25,069 bases of DNA. Origin: DAINRZ01 sp964634885 (GTDB lineage: Bacteria > Bacteroidota > Ignavibacteria > Kapaibacteriales > UBA2268). The position numbers and the translations under genes were made by a program. The stretch lies in contig CAZWLN010000063.1 in NCBI GenBank assembly GCA_964634885.1, positions 1 through 25,069 on the forward strand, in the 5' to 3' direction. The number at the start of each line of letters is the position of its first letter. The first letter of the stretch is position 1. This document shows positions 1 through 7,740 of the stretch, piece by piece. Below the pieces are notes generated by a model. It searched no databases. It worked only from the letters and a program-made list of their open reading frames with translations, and had not been told where the DNA came from.

Positions 1-440
1 CACTCTCAGCGGGAAACCTCGTTTTCACCGGCGCACAGTTTAAAATCTATACTCCAGAAGACACCTGCTTCTACCTCGAAGCTGAAGACAACGGCACCGG
101 CTGTGTTTCCGACCCACGAAAACGGGTTTGCATCGACATCGAACGCTTAGGCGTAGAAGACGGCTCCCCTGCCATATCGCTTGTGCCCTCAATCAAATCC
201 ATCATGCCCAATCCGGCAGAGGACGATTTTGAAGTAATCATCGAATCGGCGGTCGAGACTGAGATCGGGCTGGAAATCTACAGCCTGCCCGGCATCAGGC
301 TCCATTCGATAGTAACAAGAGTCTCAGCAGGAACAGGCGCCGTCCTGTTCGCACCCGGCAAATCGCTTCCTCCCGGCGCTTACCTCCTGAAGCTGACAAG
401 CCGCTACGGTTCTGACTCGAAGATGATGATTATAAAATAA
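1..440 (+). CDS. T9SS-sorted secreted protein, C-terminal fragment
   Basis: This reading frame is open from the left edge (frame starting at base 3) and stops with TAA at 438-440, so it is the 3' end of a gene that begins outside the window. The visible 145 residues end in a typical type IX secretion (T9SS) type A sorting module of about 80 residues. It has the MPNPAEDDF start motif, a central LEIYSLPGIRL strand (usual form 'v.iyd..G..v'), then GAYLLKL and a basic end KMMIIK. By family knowledge this module guides the protein through the outer membrane and is then cleaved. The residues upstream include three cysteines and do not identify a function. A GTG at 183 could be read as a start, but coding sequence clearly continues upstream of it. 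The gene faces the 572-4387 gene across a shared terminator. Confidence 0.85.
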   Translation, partial: LSAGNLVFTGAQFKIYTPEDTCFYLEAEDNGTGCVSDPRKRVCIDIERLGVEDGSPAISLVPSIKSIMPNPAEDDFEVIIESAVETEIGLEIYSLPGIRLHSIVTRVSAGTGAVLFAPGKSLPPGAYLLKLTSRYGSDSKMMIIK

Positions 441-512
441 GGCGGGATGATCAGTTACTATTGGGACAGCCTGAAAAAACAGGTACGAACTTTTTCAATC
501 ATTTTGCAGAGC

Positions 513-549
513 AAAAAAAAACCGGGCTTTTGAGGGCCCGGCTTTTTTT
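513..549. terminator. Bidirectional rho-independent terminator
   Basis: A 6-bp GC stem (CCGGGC 522-527 with GCCCGG 536-541) is flanked by a run of A on the left (513-521) and T on the right (543-549). It therefore has a U-tract on either strand and serves both convergent genes. Confidence 0.85.
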
Positions 550-571
550 GTAGGAGATGTTAAGGCAGTTG

Positions 572-3500
572 TTATTTAATGATTGTCACAGGCAGGTTAC
601 CCTTGGAGTCACATGCTTTGATAATCACATAATAGATGCCGTTCGGGTACTTGTCGGTTATGAATAGCAGTTCGTTCATACCTTTATTGGCTGTACCCTC
701 CTTAAGTAATTCAATTCTGTTGCCAAGTACGTCGTAAACTTCGACTGTAACATTGCACTTGTCGGAAAGCTCGAAGTAAACAGTAGTAGAATTTGTTGCA
801 GGGTTAGGTACATTGTACAGGTTCATAATCTTGATCATGCCGCTGTTGTCGATTGAGGGCTGCGGTTCGGCATTATCCGGGCTGATTCTCGGGCCGTGAA
901 CACAATCGCAGGCAGAACCGAAAGTCTTTTCACAATAATTATTGCCTTTCCAGAACCTTAGTGTAACAAAAAACTGGCCGCCCATGCTGTTGCAGTCACA
1001 ATTATACTGCAGGAAGCACATGCCGTCAAGTTCAGGTAACCATACCAGGTACATTGTACCGACTTTAATTCCGTTTATTAAAACTTCCACACTGTCAAAA
1101 GTACAGGTCATTGAGAATTGGTCTTTGAAATTGAGGTTTAACCTGTAGTAACAGGAAATCGGCTGAGCGGGGCATCCCGGGCCATAAATAAATCTCGGGT
1201 CGCACGGCACAGTATCGACGAGAGACACCTCAAACAGGTCGCAGCATGTACATGTCCATTCTAATTTCTTGTAGCATACAATATCACCGTCCCGGTTCCA
1301 CAATGAAACTCTGTAAACCGATTTGCCGGAAGTATAGTCGCAGATTGGATTACCCGAGTATGAAACCGGACCACCCGGATAGGGATCGATAGTACTAAGA
1401 GTTGTATATCCGTTTTCTGCCAGTTTTTCGAATTTAAGCGATTTTACACAGGCGCTGGGATCGCTGTCGGCAGTTAACTTAAAACAGCAATCTCCCAGTT
1501 TTGTGAGATTGGCGCTGAAGTCATGCATCCAACAGCTGTCACAACGGTATTCAACAACTTTTTTACATCTGGGTATGGTATTCGAATCATATTCACCATC
1601 GTAGTACCTTATTTCATACCTGTGCAAACCACAGCTATCCATACACGGTGGATTATAGGTAAAGCGACCGTAACTATTAAATGATCCGTTCTCATATAAA
1701 GATTCGAAGGTATTGCTGACAGGATCCCATTGGCCTATTCCCCAGCGTGTAATATCACACAGTCCTTCGACTGTGCTCTGGTTTGCCCAGCCAATTACTT
1801 CGACACAACAGGTATCATGATTGGAGCTAAGTTGTACAATATCAGCGCCAAGGTTTTCATGGCCGCAGCATCCACAAGAGAAATGGACAACGTCATAGCA
1901 GAGGAAAGCACCGGGTGAACCATAGAACGTAATCCAGAACATGGTATATTCCTCAGTGCTGTTATTTGCACAAAGTTGTGTAATTAATGTATCACTTGTC
2001 AGGTAATAAGTGGTAACTTCTCCCCTGCTGTTTGCAATCTCGATATACTTAATGAAAGTTGTATTGATGTTCGTTATTGTAATCGTATTGCAACACAGCG
2101 AATCATAGGTCATCGATATATTATAATTGCAGTAATCACTGCCCTGGCTGCATTCAGGAAATACATTGAAATCCATCAAAAAACCTTCATTAAATTCCTG
2201 GGTAACATCAAACACATTCGCTGTTGGTGTAATTGGCCCTGCTACCGACCCGGCAATATAGATGTCACCTTCGAGTGATATTCCGTAAAGGGTATCGATA
2301 ACATGCCTGCTGCATTTGAGGGAATTATGGTAGGGTTCGCAGTTGCTGGCTCCAAGATATGTCGAATAAACCAAATCGAGTACATTATTGCTTTCAGTCC
2401 GTAATTTTGTCAGAACTCCGTCTGTACCGTTCGTTATATAGTTTCGATATGCGCCACCAGTCGTCGGATAATTCGATGAAGTAGTAGAGCCGGTAACAGC
2501 TACGTTATAGCACAATTTGTCCACATCGACATCTGTTAAATATTCATTGCCCGAACCTCCGACATAGGTAGAATATATAGGATTGGGTGGTCCACTGATA
2601 CTTACTACCTGAAGGAAACCGTCAAAACCTCCGTTCCAGGTTTCGTCATAAGCACCGTTTGTTACAGGGAAGTCATTTCCTCCCATTGTATATCCCGTCA
2701 AATAAGCAGTATTGCCGTTTACTGTACATAAAGCACGCGGATTGTCAGAATTGCCTCCACCAATAAATGATGAAAACTCAAGATCATCAGTATTATTGCC
2801 AAGGGTACTGATCGCAGCAATATAGCCATTGCAGGAAACAGACGCCCGGTTCCGGTAATAGTTTACCAGTGGGAAACTGGCGCTGTCGGTTGTTGTAGTA
2901 CCACAGAAACAAACCATATCCTCGGCGACAACCTTGAGTGAAGTCAATGATTCGTTGGAAGGGCCACCAAAGAATGTAACGTAATCTCTTGTAAACTCAG
3001 ATTTGTCCGTATTGGCAGGTACCAGCTTGACAATGAAGCATTCCTTGTTACCCAGGGGGGTTACACTGTAAGCGTTGGTAGTGGGCGGCAGGTTGGTCAG
3101 CACTGAGCTTTTGTTGTAACCGCCTATGTAAACATTCTGGTTGGCATCGACATCGATGCTCGTAAGTTCATCCGTCGTCGGTGAAGCAATCAAAGTAGTG
3201 TAGAGCAATTGCGTGCCCAAGCTGTTCAACAGCCAGAATACACCGTCAGATAAGTCGTTGGGCAGCGTGCTGACGATATAATGGATAGGAGTTACATATG
3301 CAGGAACTATGTAAGGATCCGCACTTGTACCGGCATCGATTATATCTGCAATATAGATGTTATTGTCGCTGTCAACGGCTATGGCAGCATTATCCTTTGA
3401 GTATTTAACCTCGCCGATAAACGTGGAAAATATCAGTCCTGTACCCTGATAGTTGAATTTCGTAACAAAACTGCAAAGACTTCCCGGATAGGCAGTCCTG

Positions 3501-4387
3501 TAAACGCCGTATGTAGTGGGGAAATTACCCGATGTAGTCATGCCATAGACGATAGGCCTGTAATCGCTGTCTGTCGTCACGTCATAAATAAAATCGTCAT
3601 AGGTACCGCCCAGGTATGTCGCAAACAATAGCGGATCGATTACAAGCCGACGACTGTGGTCATAGCCTGAAACATCGAATTTAACACTATTCTTGCCGGA
3701 CATAATGAACTTACAGCCTACGAGGTCTTTTGCCGCCCCTGTTTCCTGGAATGCCGTCAATTCCTCATGCAGGACATCACCCAATTGGGTTTTTACTGCC
3801 AATTGGTTCTTATCATTGACAAAGACATCCTCAGCGCCCTGGAATGTCATTTCGAAGCGGCTGAGGTCGGCATAAGGCTCGGCTATAATGTCATACCTGA
3901 TTTTTTCTCCTTCGAAGTACAAGCGGACCGAGACGCCTTTGTAAACCTCATTCAATGTAACTTCTTTGTAGAGAGGTACATTGGATACCCAGCGGGCCTT
4001 GTCCGGCGAAATCATATAATTGAAGTAGCCGCTTTTCTTGAGCCCGGGAGTAACGGAAACGGCAGAAGCGCCGGAAAATGTCATTTTCACTGCCTGTACA
4101 ACCATTTCCCGCTCTTCGGTTTTCCCAGCACCATCTTTTGTTACCGGTTTGTAGTGTTCGAAGACAATTCCATCTCTTGTAACCCAGGTATTCATCCCGT
4201 TTCTTTTCGCAAGGAAAAGCACCTGTTTGTCCCACTGTCCCATATTCCTTATGAATACGGCGTTGTCGTTTTTCAATCCTTCCTTGAGGCTGACCTTCTG
4301 CTCTGCCGTCAGCTCATTGCCTTGAAGCCGGCCGGAGAGGCAGGCTGCAAACAGAATTCCGAAAAAGGCATAGAACATCCTTTTCAT
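572..4387 (-). CDS. Large SBBP beta-propeller, Cys-rich T9SS surface protein
   Basis: The protein has 1271 residues. An N-terminal signal sequence (MKRMFYAFFGILFAACLSG) is followed by a globular domain at about 42-250 with the 'FIRNMGQWD' opening that typically precedes SBBP propellers (DUF7948-like). Repeats of the SBBP type run from about 250 to 740, with LLFATYLGG, YSTYVGG, YSTYLGA and 'T.S.N(F/Y)PTT' motifs. A cysteine-rich segment follows (about 764-1162), with four units of roughly 100 residues. A T9SS type A sorting module ends the protein (about 1190-1271; VPNPATNST, VEVYDVLGNRI, NGIYYVII, final VTIIK). The start ATG has AAAGGA eight bases upstream. The protein should be exported and attached to or released from the cell surface; its ligand or enzymatic role is unknown. 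LFAAC could be read as a lipobox, but the sorting module argues for an ordinary signal peptide. It looks monocistronic. Confidence 0.9.
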   Translation of the reverse strand: MKRMFYAFFGILFAACLSGRLQGNELTAEQKVSLKEGLKNDNAVFIRNMGQWDKQVLFLAKRNGMNTWVTRDGIVFEHYKPVTKDGAGKTEEREMVVQAVKMTFSGASAVSVTPGLKKSGYFNYMISPDKARWVSNVPLYKEVTLNEVYKGVSVRLYFEGEKIRYDIIAEPYADLSRFEMTFQGAEDVFVNDKNQLAVKTQLGDVLHEELTAFQETGAAKDLVGCKFIMSGKNSVKFDVSGYDHSRRLVIDPLLFATYLGGTYDDFIYDVTTDSDYRPIVYGMTTSGNFPTTYGVYRTAYPGSLCSFVTKFNYQGTGLIFSTFIGEVKYSKDNAAIAVDSDNNIYIADIIDAGTSADPYIVPAYVTPIHYIVSTLPNDLSDGVFWLLNSLGTQLLYTTLIASPTTDELTSIDVDANQNVYIGGYNKSSVLTNLPPTTNAYSVTPLGNKECFIVKLVPANTDKSEFTRDYVTFFGGPSNESLTSLKVVAEDMVCFCGTTTTDSASFPLVNYYRNRASVSCNGYIAAISTLGNNTDDLEFSSFIGGGNSDNPRALCTVNGNTAYLTGYTMGGNDFPVTNGAYDETWNGGFDGFLQVVSISGPPNPIYSTYVGGSGNEYLTDVDVDKLCYNVAVTGSTTSSNYPTTGGAYRNYITNGTDGVLTKLRTESNNVLDLVYSTYLGASNCEPYHNSLKCSRHVIDTLYGISLEGDIYIAGSVAGPITPTANVFDVTQEFNEGFLMDFNVFPECSQGSDYCNYNISMTYDSLCCNTITITNINTTFIKYIEIANSRGEVTTYYLTSDTLITQLCANNSTEEYTMFWITFYGSPGAFLCYDVVHFSCGCCGHENLGADIVQLSSNHDTCCVEVIGWANQSTVEGLCDITRWGIGQWDPVSNTFESLYENGSFNSYGRFTYNPPCMDSCGLHRYEIRYYDGEYDSNTIPRCKKVVEYRCDSCWMHDFSANLTKLGDCCFKLTADSDPSACVKSLKFEKLAENGYTTLSTIDPYPGGPVSYSGNPICDYTSGKSVYRVSLWNRDGDIVCYKKLEWTCTCCDLFEVSLVDTVPCDPRFIYGPGCPAQPISCYYRLNLNFKDQFSMTCTFDSVEVLINGIKVGTMYLVWLPELDGMCFLQYNCDCNSMGGQFFVTLRFWKGNNYCEKTFGSACDCVHGPRISPDNAEPQPSIDNSGMIKIMNLYNVPNPATNSTTVYFELSDKCNVTVEVYDVLGNRIELLKEGTANKGMNELLFITDKYPNGIYYVIIKACDSKGNLPVTIIK
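902..2098 (-). repeat. Four tandem Cys-rich units within the 1271-aa protein
   Basis: Residues 764-1162 of the encoded protein contain four units. Each opens with a CC pair (765-766, 860-861, 967-968; a single Cys at 1062 in the last). Three quarters of a unit later each ends with a strand bearing CYDVVHFSCGCC (830-841), CKKVVEYRCDSC (941-952), CYKKLEWTCTCC (1038-1049) or CEKTFGSACDC (1152-1162). Spacing between openings is 95, 107 and 95 residues. These are probably disulfide-stabilised beta-sandwich domains. I do not recognise the family. Confidence 0.65.
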
Positions 4388-5117
4388 AATCTAATCCTTT
4401 CAAATTATGAATGAAAAATGAATAAATTAATATACGGGACTATCCCGGAAGCATAGAAATTCAACCCCAGCTATCTCTGCTAAGCAAGAACCCTGTAATC
4501 ATAAGGTTTTATGGATTCCAACCCACGCCAAAGTGTCATCCGCTAAACACTCATGAGACAATCCCTCTTTCTGTACTATGAAACCCTTTAATGTAACATA
4601 AAATGTTCTAATATAATTTTATGTAAATGCAGAAGAATGATTAAAAACATCTGCCACTGTCTGTGTCTAATATAATACTAATATTTATATTTATCATTAC
4701 TGAATAATTACTGAATTATTACTGTAATATTACCAATTAATTAATTTTTTCCTGTTTCAGGCTGTCCACAGCTCCTGTAAACAACGGGGCAATCAGTACC
4801 CGGAACCTTAAGGCTCCTTGCTGCCCTGGTTTTTTCAAAATATCGGATGGCTATCAACCGGCAAACACCGGAAGACAGACCAGGTCCGGCCCTGACGTCC
4901 CGCCTGACGGAAGAATGCGGTGAATATGTAAGAGACAGCCCTGTTTGGATTCAACAGTCTTTGTTAGGGATAGTTGTTTTGTTTCCATTCATTTAGTATT
5001 ATTGTCATATTCCTCTAAGAAAGCCGTTACTTCCCATTAAGGTTTTCCTTGAGCCCCAAAATTGAAGAAGTATGATCAATGGTTCAGTAATCCGTTGCAA
5101 GTAACTTTACTATCAAA
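4388..5117. other. Long intergenic region, no gene recognised
   Basis: No convincing protein gene or structural RNA is visible. The ends are very AT-rich (for example 4600-4750, with many TAATATTA-like words). The middle, roughly 4750-4945, is clearly more GC-rich and holds short repeats: CCTGACG at 4890 and 4903, and CCGG-CAAACA-CCGG at 4858. The region must contain the promoter of the minus-strand gene starting at 4387; I could not place a TAnnTTTG box with confidence. Confidence 0.5.
4755..4945. other. GC-rich island, possible relic or small mobile remnant
   Basis: This patch of about 190 bp stands out from AT-rich flanks. Its edges carry imperfect inverted copies of CAGG(G)CTGTC: CAGGCTGTC near 4758, and the complement GACAGCCCTG near 4935. 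GACAGCCCT-type ends occur in several insertion-sequence families. On the minus strand it contains an open but arginine-rich frame with no recognisable protein. There is no transposase and no clear target duplication, so the call stays open. Confidence 0.25.
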
Positions 5118-5173
5118 ATGAACAAAGTTACGCAACATGCTAATAACTCGTCAGCAAAGGAGAAAGTAACACT

Positions 5174-5245
5174 ATGAACAACAGCCTTATCTTTATTATT
5201 ACTTTAGTTATTCATATTTCTATTATTATAATTTATAAAGCTTGA
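5174..5245 (+). CDS. Possible 23-aa single-pass membrane peptide
   Basis: ATG at 5174 opens MNNSLIFIITLVIHISIIIIYKA, then TGA at 5243-5245. The peptide is almost entirely one hydrophobic segment with a basic C-terminus. AAAGGAG lies at 5156-5162, eleven bases before the ATG, which is a good ribosome site for this window. The ATG overlaps, as ATGA, the stop of an even shorter frame (5118-5177, 19 residues, MNKVTQHANNSSAKEKVTL) that lacks its own Shine-Dalgarno. It lies 114 bp upstream of the permease and in the same direction. AT-rich DNA readily yields Ile/Leu/Phe-rich frames, so chance is a real alternative. I assign no function. Confidence 0.25.
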   Translation: MNNSLIFIITLVIHISIIIIYKA

Positions 5246-5359
5246 AAAACAGCAATTAATTCTATTGATTTGCATAAATAAAGAATTCATTTGATAAATT
5301 GGATTATAATAAATAAATATTTGGTATTTGTATAGAATAGCAAAAGAAATCAGGTTATT

Positions 5360-6985
5360 ATGGCAGACAGAATTATTTTAATCATTGCAGCAGTCATATT
5401 TTTAATAGCCCTCATCCCAATCATCAGAAACCGCAAATCGATCTTCATCCGCAAACCTGTGGAACTGTTCCAGCAGGACATGAAGGAAAGCGGCCTGAGA
5501 AGGGTTCTTGGTAAATGGTCCCTGACAAGCCTCGGCGTCGGAGCCATCATCGGCGCGGGCATCTTCGTAATGACCGGGATTGGAGCCAAAGAACATGCGG
5601 GGCCTGCTCTGGCGCTGTCATTTGTCATTGCCGGTACAGGCTGTGCATTCGCCGCATTGTGCTATGCCGAGTTTGCATCTTTCCTGCCGGTGGAAGGCTC
5701 AGCCTATGCATACTCATACTCCACGCTTGGCGAGTTCATGGCTTGGGTAATCGGCTGGGACCTGATTCTCGAATATGCAATGGCATCGGCAGCAGTAGCA
5801 GTCGGCTGGTCCGGCTATTTTACGAAATTCCTTCATTCATTCGGCATCAACCTGCCTCTTTGGCTTACAAACGATACAATTACGGCAAACAGCCTGCTCG
5901 ATAAGGCAGCCCAATCTCCTCAGGAGATGAACAACCTGATTTCCAAATACTCTTCCATCGACATGCCTACGCTATTCGGAATGCCTGTTGCAGTCAATCT
6001 GTTCTCGTTCCTTATTGTCTTAATTGTTACCTGCATACTAATCAGAGGCATTAAAGAAGCAGCCGGAACAAACAACCTGATGGTTGGCATCAAAGTCGTC
6101 GTAGTGATCTTCATAATAATTGTCGGCGCCCAGTACATCAACACTGCCAATTGGGACCCTTTCATTCCACAGGTTGAGACAATTACAAGTTCTTTAGGGC
6201 CCAAAGAAGCCTATGGAATAATGGGAATACTATCAGGAGCAGCTTACATTTTCTTTGCATATATTGGTTTTGATACTGTCTCAACTCACGCCGGAGAGTC
6301 CATCAATCCCAAAAAGGACATCCCGTTCGGCATTATTCTTTCGCTTATCATCTGCACAATATTATATATTCTCGTAGCATTAGTACTCACCGGGATGGTT
6401 AACTTTAAGAGTATTGACCTGAATGCTCCGATAGCCGGGGCTTTCATGGCTCACGGCATTAATTACGCCGTCATGATCATTTCGATTGCCGCTATTGCCG
6501 GGCTTACCTCTGTTCTGATAGTAATGCTGCTTGGACAGTCCAGGGTGTTCTATGCCATGTCCAAGGACGGGCTATTACCCAAGAATATATTCGGGCATCT
6601 TCATCCGAAATTCAGGACTCCATACCGGGCAAATATGCTGACAGGCATTGTGGTTGCTTCAGTCTCCGCTTTAACTCCCATTGAAGTAATAGCCGAATTA
6701 GTGAATATCGGTACTCTCCTTGCATTTGTCATTGTCTGTGCCTCCGTCTGGATCATGCGATTCAAGGAACCGGACAGGGAACGCCCCTTCAGGACGCCAT
6801 GGATACACTTTGTCGCGCCTATGGGTATGATATTCTGCCTTGGCTTGATGTTTACCCTTGGCATCCACAACTGGGAGCGACTAATACTGTGGCTGGGCGT
6901 CGGCTGCCTCATCTACTTCTTCTACGGCAAAAGGCACAGCGCCCTGCAGGCCTACAACAAGGAAAACGGGAATAAATTGAATTAG
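5360..6985 (+). CDS. APC-family amino acid permease
   Basis: This 541-residue multi-pass inner membrane transporter belongs to the amino acid-polyamine-organocation superfamily, closest in style to cationic amino acid transporters (YfnA/CAT type). The first-helix substrate motif GVGAIIGAGIFVMTG is at residues 60-73. It is followed by the conserved FLPVEGSAYAY and GEFMAWVIGWDLILEY stretches, and about residue 300 by AYIGFDTVSTHAGESINPKKDIP. About twelve core helices can be counted. There is an additional N-terminal hydrophobic segment (residues 4-22) followed by a basic stretch (RNRKSIFIRK), making it somewhat longer than the usual 460-500. By family knowledge it imports amino acids, probably by proton symport or exchange; specificity cannot be read here. 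The ATG has only a weak AGG seven bases upstream. It is convergent with the gene at 7100. Confidence 0.88.
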   Translation: MADRIILIIAAVIFLIALIPIIRNRKSIFIRKPVELFQQDMKESGLRRVLGKWSLTSLGVGAIIGAGIFVMTGIGAKEHAGPALALSFVIAGTGCAFAALCYAEFASFLPVEGSAYAYSYSTLGEFMAWVIGWDLILEYAMASAAVAVGWSGYFTKFLHSFGINLPLWLTNDTITANSLLDKAAQSPQEMNNLISKYSSIDMPTLFGMPVAVNLFSFLIVLIVTCILIRGIKEAAGTNNLMVGIKVVVVIFIIIVGAQYINTANWDPFIPQVETITSSLGPKEAYGIMGILSGAAYIFFAYIGFDTVSTHAGESINPKKDIPFGIILSLIICTILYILVALVLTGMVNFKSIDLNAPIAGAFMAHGINYAVMIISIAAIAGLTSVLIVMLLGQSRVFYAMSKDGLLPKNIFGHLHPKFRTPYRANMLTGIVVASVSALTPIEVIAELVNIGTLLAFVIVCASVWIMRFKEPDRERPFRTPWIHFVAPMGMIFCLGLMFTLGIHNWERLILWLGVGCLIYFFYGKRHSALQAYNKENGNKLN

Positions 6986-6993
6986 GATAAATG

Positions 6994-7020
6994 TATTGAC
7001 GGCATCATCGCCCGTCAATA
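6994..7020. terminator. Hairpin downstream of the permease gene
   Basis: A perfect 9-bp stem, TATTGACGG (6994-7002) with CCGTCAATA (7012-7020), has a 9-base loop nine bases after the permease stop. No T-run follows, so it is a weak intrinsic terminator or an RNA 3'-end stabiliser. Confidence 0.5.
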
Positions 7021-7047
7021 ATGAGTTAAACCCTTCAATAAGAGACA

Positions 7048-7074
7048 GGGGAGCCTGCAAAATGCCTGCTCCCC
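7048..7074. terminator. Second hairpin between convergent genes
   Basis: GGGGAGC (7048-7054) pairs with GCTCCCC (7068-7074), and the loop can pair further (GCA/TGC). It sits just past the stop of the minus-strand gene at 7100. There is no U-tract on either strand, so it is probably a weak terminator for both converging transcripts. Confidence 0.5.
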
Positions 7075-7099
7075 CGCCAAATCAGATTACAGTCAATGG

Positions 7100-7735
7100 T
7101 CACTCTTTTATAAATTTATAGCAGTATTTTTGACCATTGCTATTAACAATTTCAACAAAATAGAATCCCCTGGCAAATTCGCTAATACTGACAGAGAGTT
7201 CGTTTCCTTTAACTTCGGAAATAGTTTTCAATGTAATGCCGTTAATGTCTTTAATCAGAATTTCCTTCGTATTATCAGGAAGTCCTTTGATGTTCAATAC
7301 ATTATGTATCGGGTTAGGATAGAGAAGGACGCCGGTAATACCTTCTGTTTTTTCCTCAATACCGTTCTTGTGGGGTATCTCTACCGGAGCAATTACTCTA
7401 AAGTAAGCCGAACCTACATCGCTGCTGTATATATTGCCGTTTACCATAAACTCTAATTTGATCAGGCATTCGGTACCGTCAAGCGAGTCGGGTATCTCCC
7501 ATGAATATGTACTGAAAGTCGGGCAATTCGTTGCAATATAGTCCCACTGCTTTGAGTTGCTGTCCCACTTTTTGATGTTTACTCCGGTTACGACTGAGTC
7601 GGCTGTCCAGGAGACAGTAAGACGGTCGGTGTATTCCACTTTTTCGCCGCCCAGGGGCTTGAAGAGCCTGTTGTTGCTAAAGCAATCGCAGGCGCCGACG
7701 GCAAGTATAATCATTAATAAAATTGTTCTTTTCAT
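7100..7735 (-). CDS. Small T9SS-sorted secreted protein, Ig-like domain
   Basis: Reading from the ATG at 7735 gives 211 residues. A longer start at 7744 overlaps the stop of the upstream gene (ATGA), but AAGGA lies directly against that ATG and nine bases before the 7735 ATG, so 7735 is preferred. A hydrophobic leader (MKRTILLMIILAVGACDC) is followed by a domain of about 90 residues, 'LFKPLGGEKVEYTDRLTVSW...'. It resembles an immunoglobulin-like fold of the Kre9/KNH N-terminal type. A T9SS sorting module comes next (YPNPIHNVLNI, EILIKDINGITLKT, ARGFYFVEI). VGAC in the leader could act as a lipobox; this is ambiguous. The gene is translationally coupled to the beta-propeller gene upstream, so the two probably act on the same structure. 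The exact role is unknown. Confidence 0.8.
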   Translation of the reverse strand: MKRTILLMIILAVGACDCFSNNRLFKPLGGEKVEYTDRLTVSWTADSVVTGVNIKKWDSNSKQWDYIATNCPTFSTYSWEIPDSLDGTECLIKLEFMVNGNIYSSDVGSAYFRVIAPVEIPHKNGIEEKTEGITGVLLYPNPIHNVLNIKGLPDNTKEILIKDINGITLKTISEVKGNELSVSISEFARGFYFVEIVNSNGQKYCYKFIKE

Positions 7736-7740
7736 TATGT

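Noticed and set aside
3767..4414. 215-residue plus-strand ORF opposite the SBBP gene
   Set aside because: It lies antisense to a clear coding region with signal peptide and conserved domain; no recognisable protein features.
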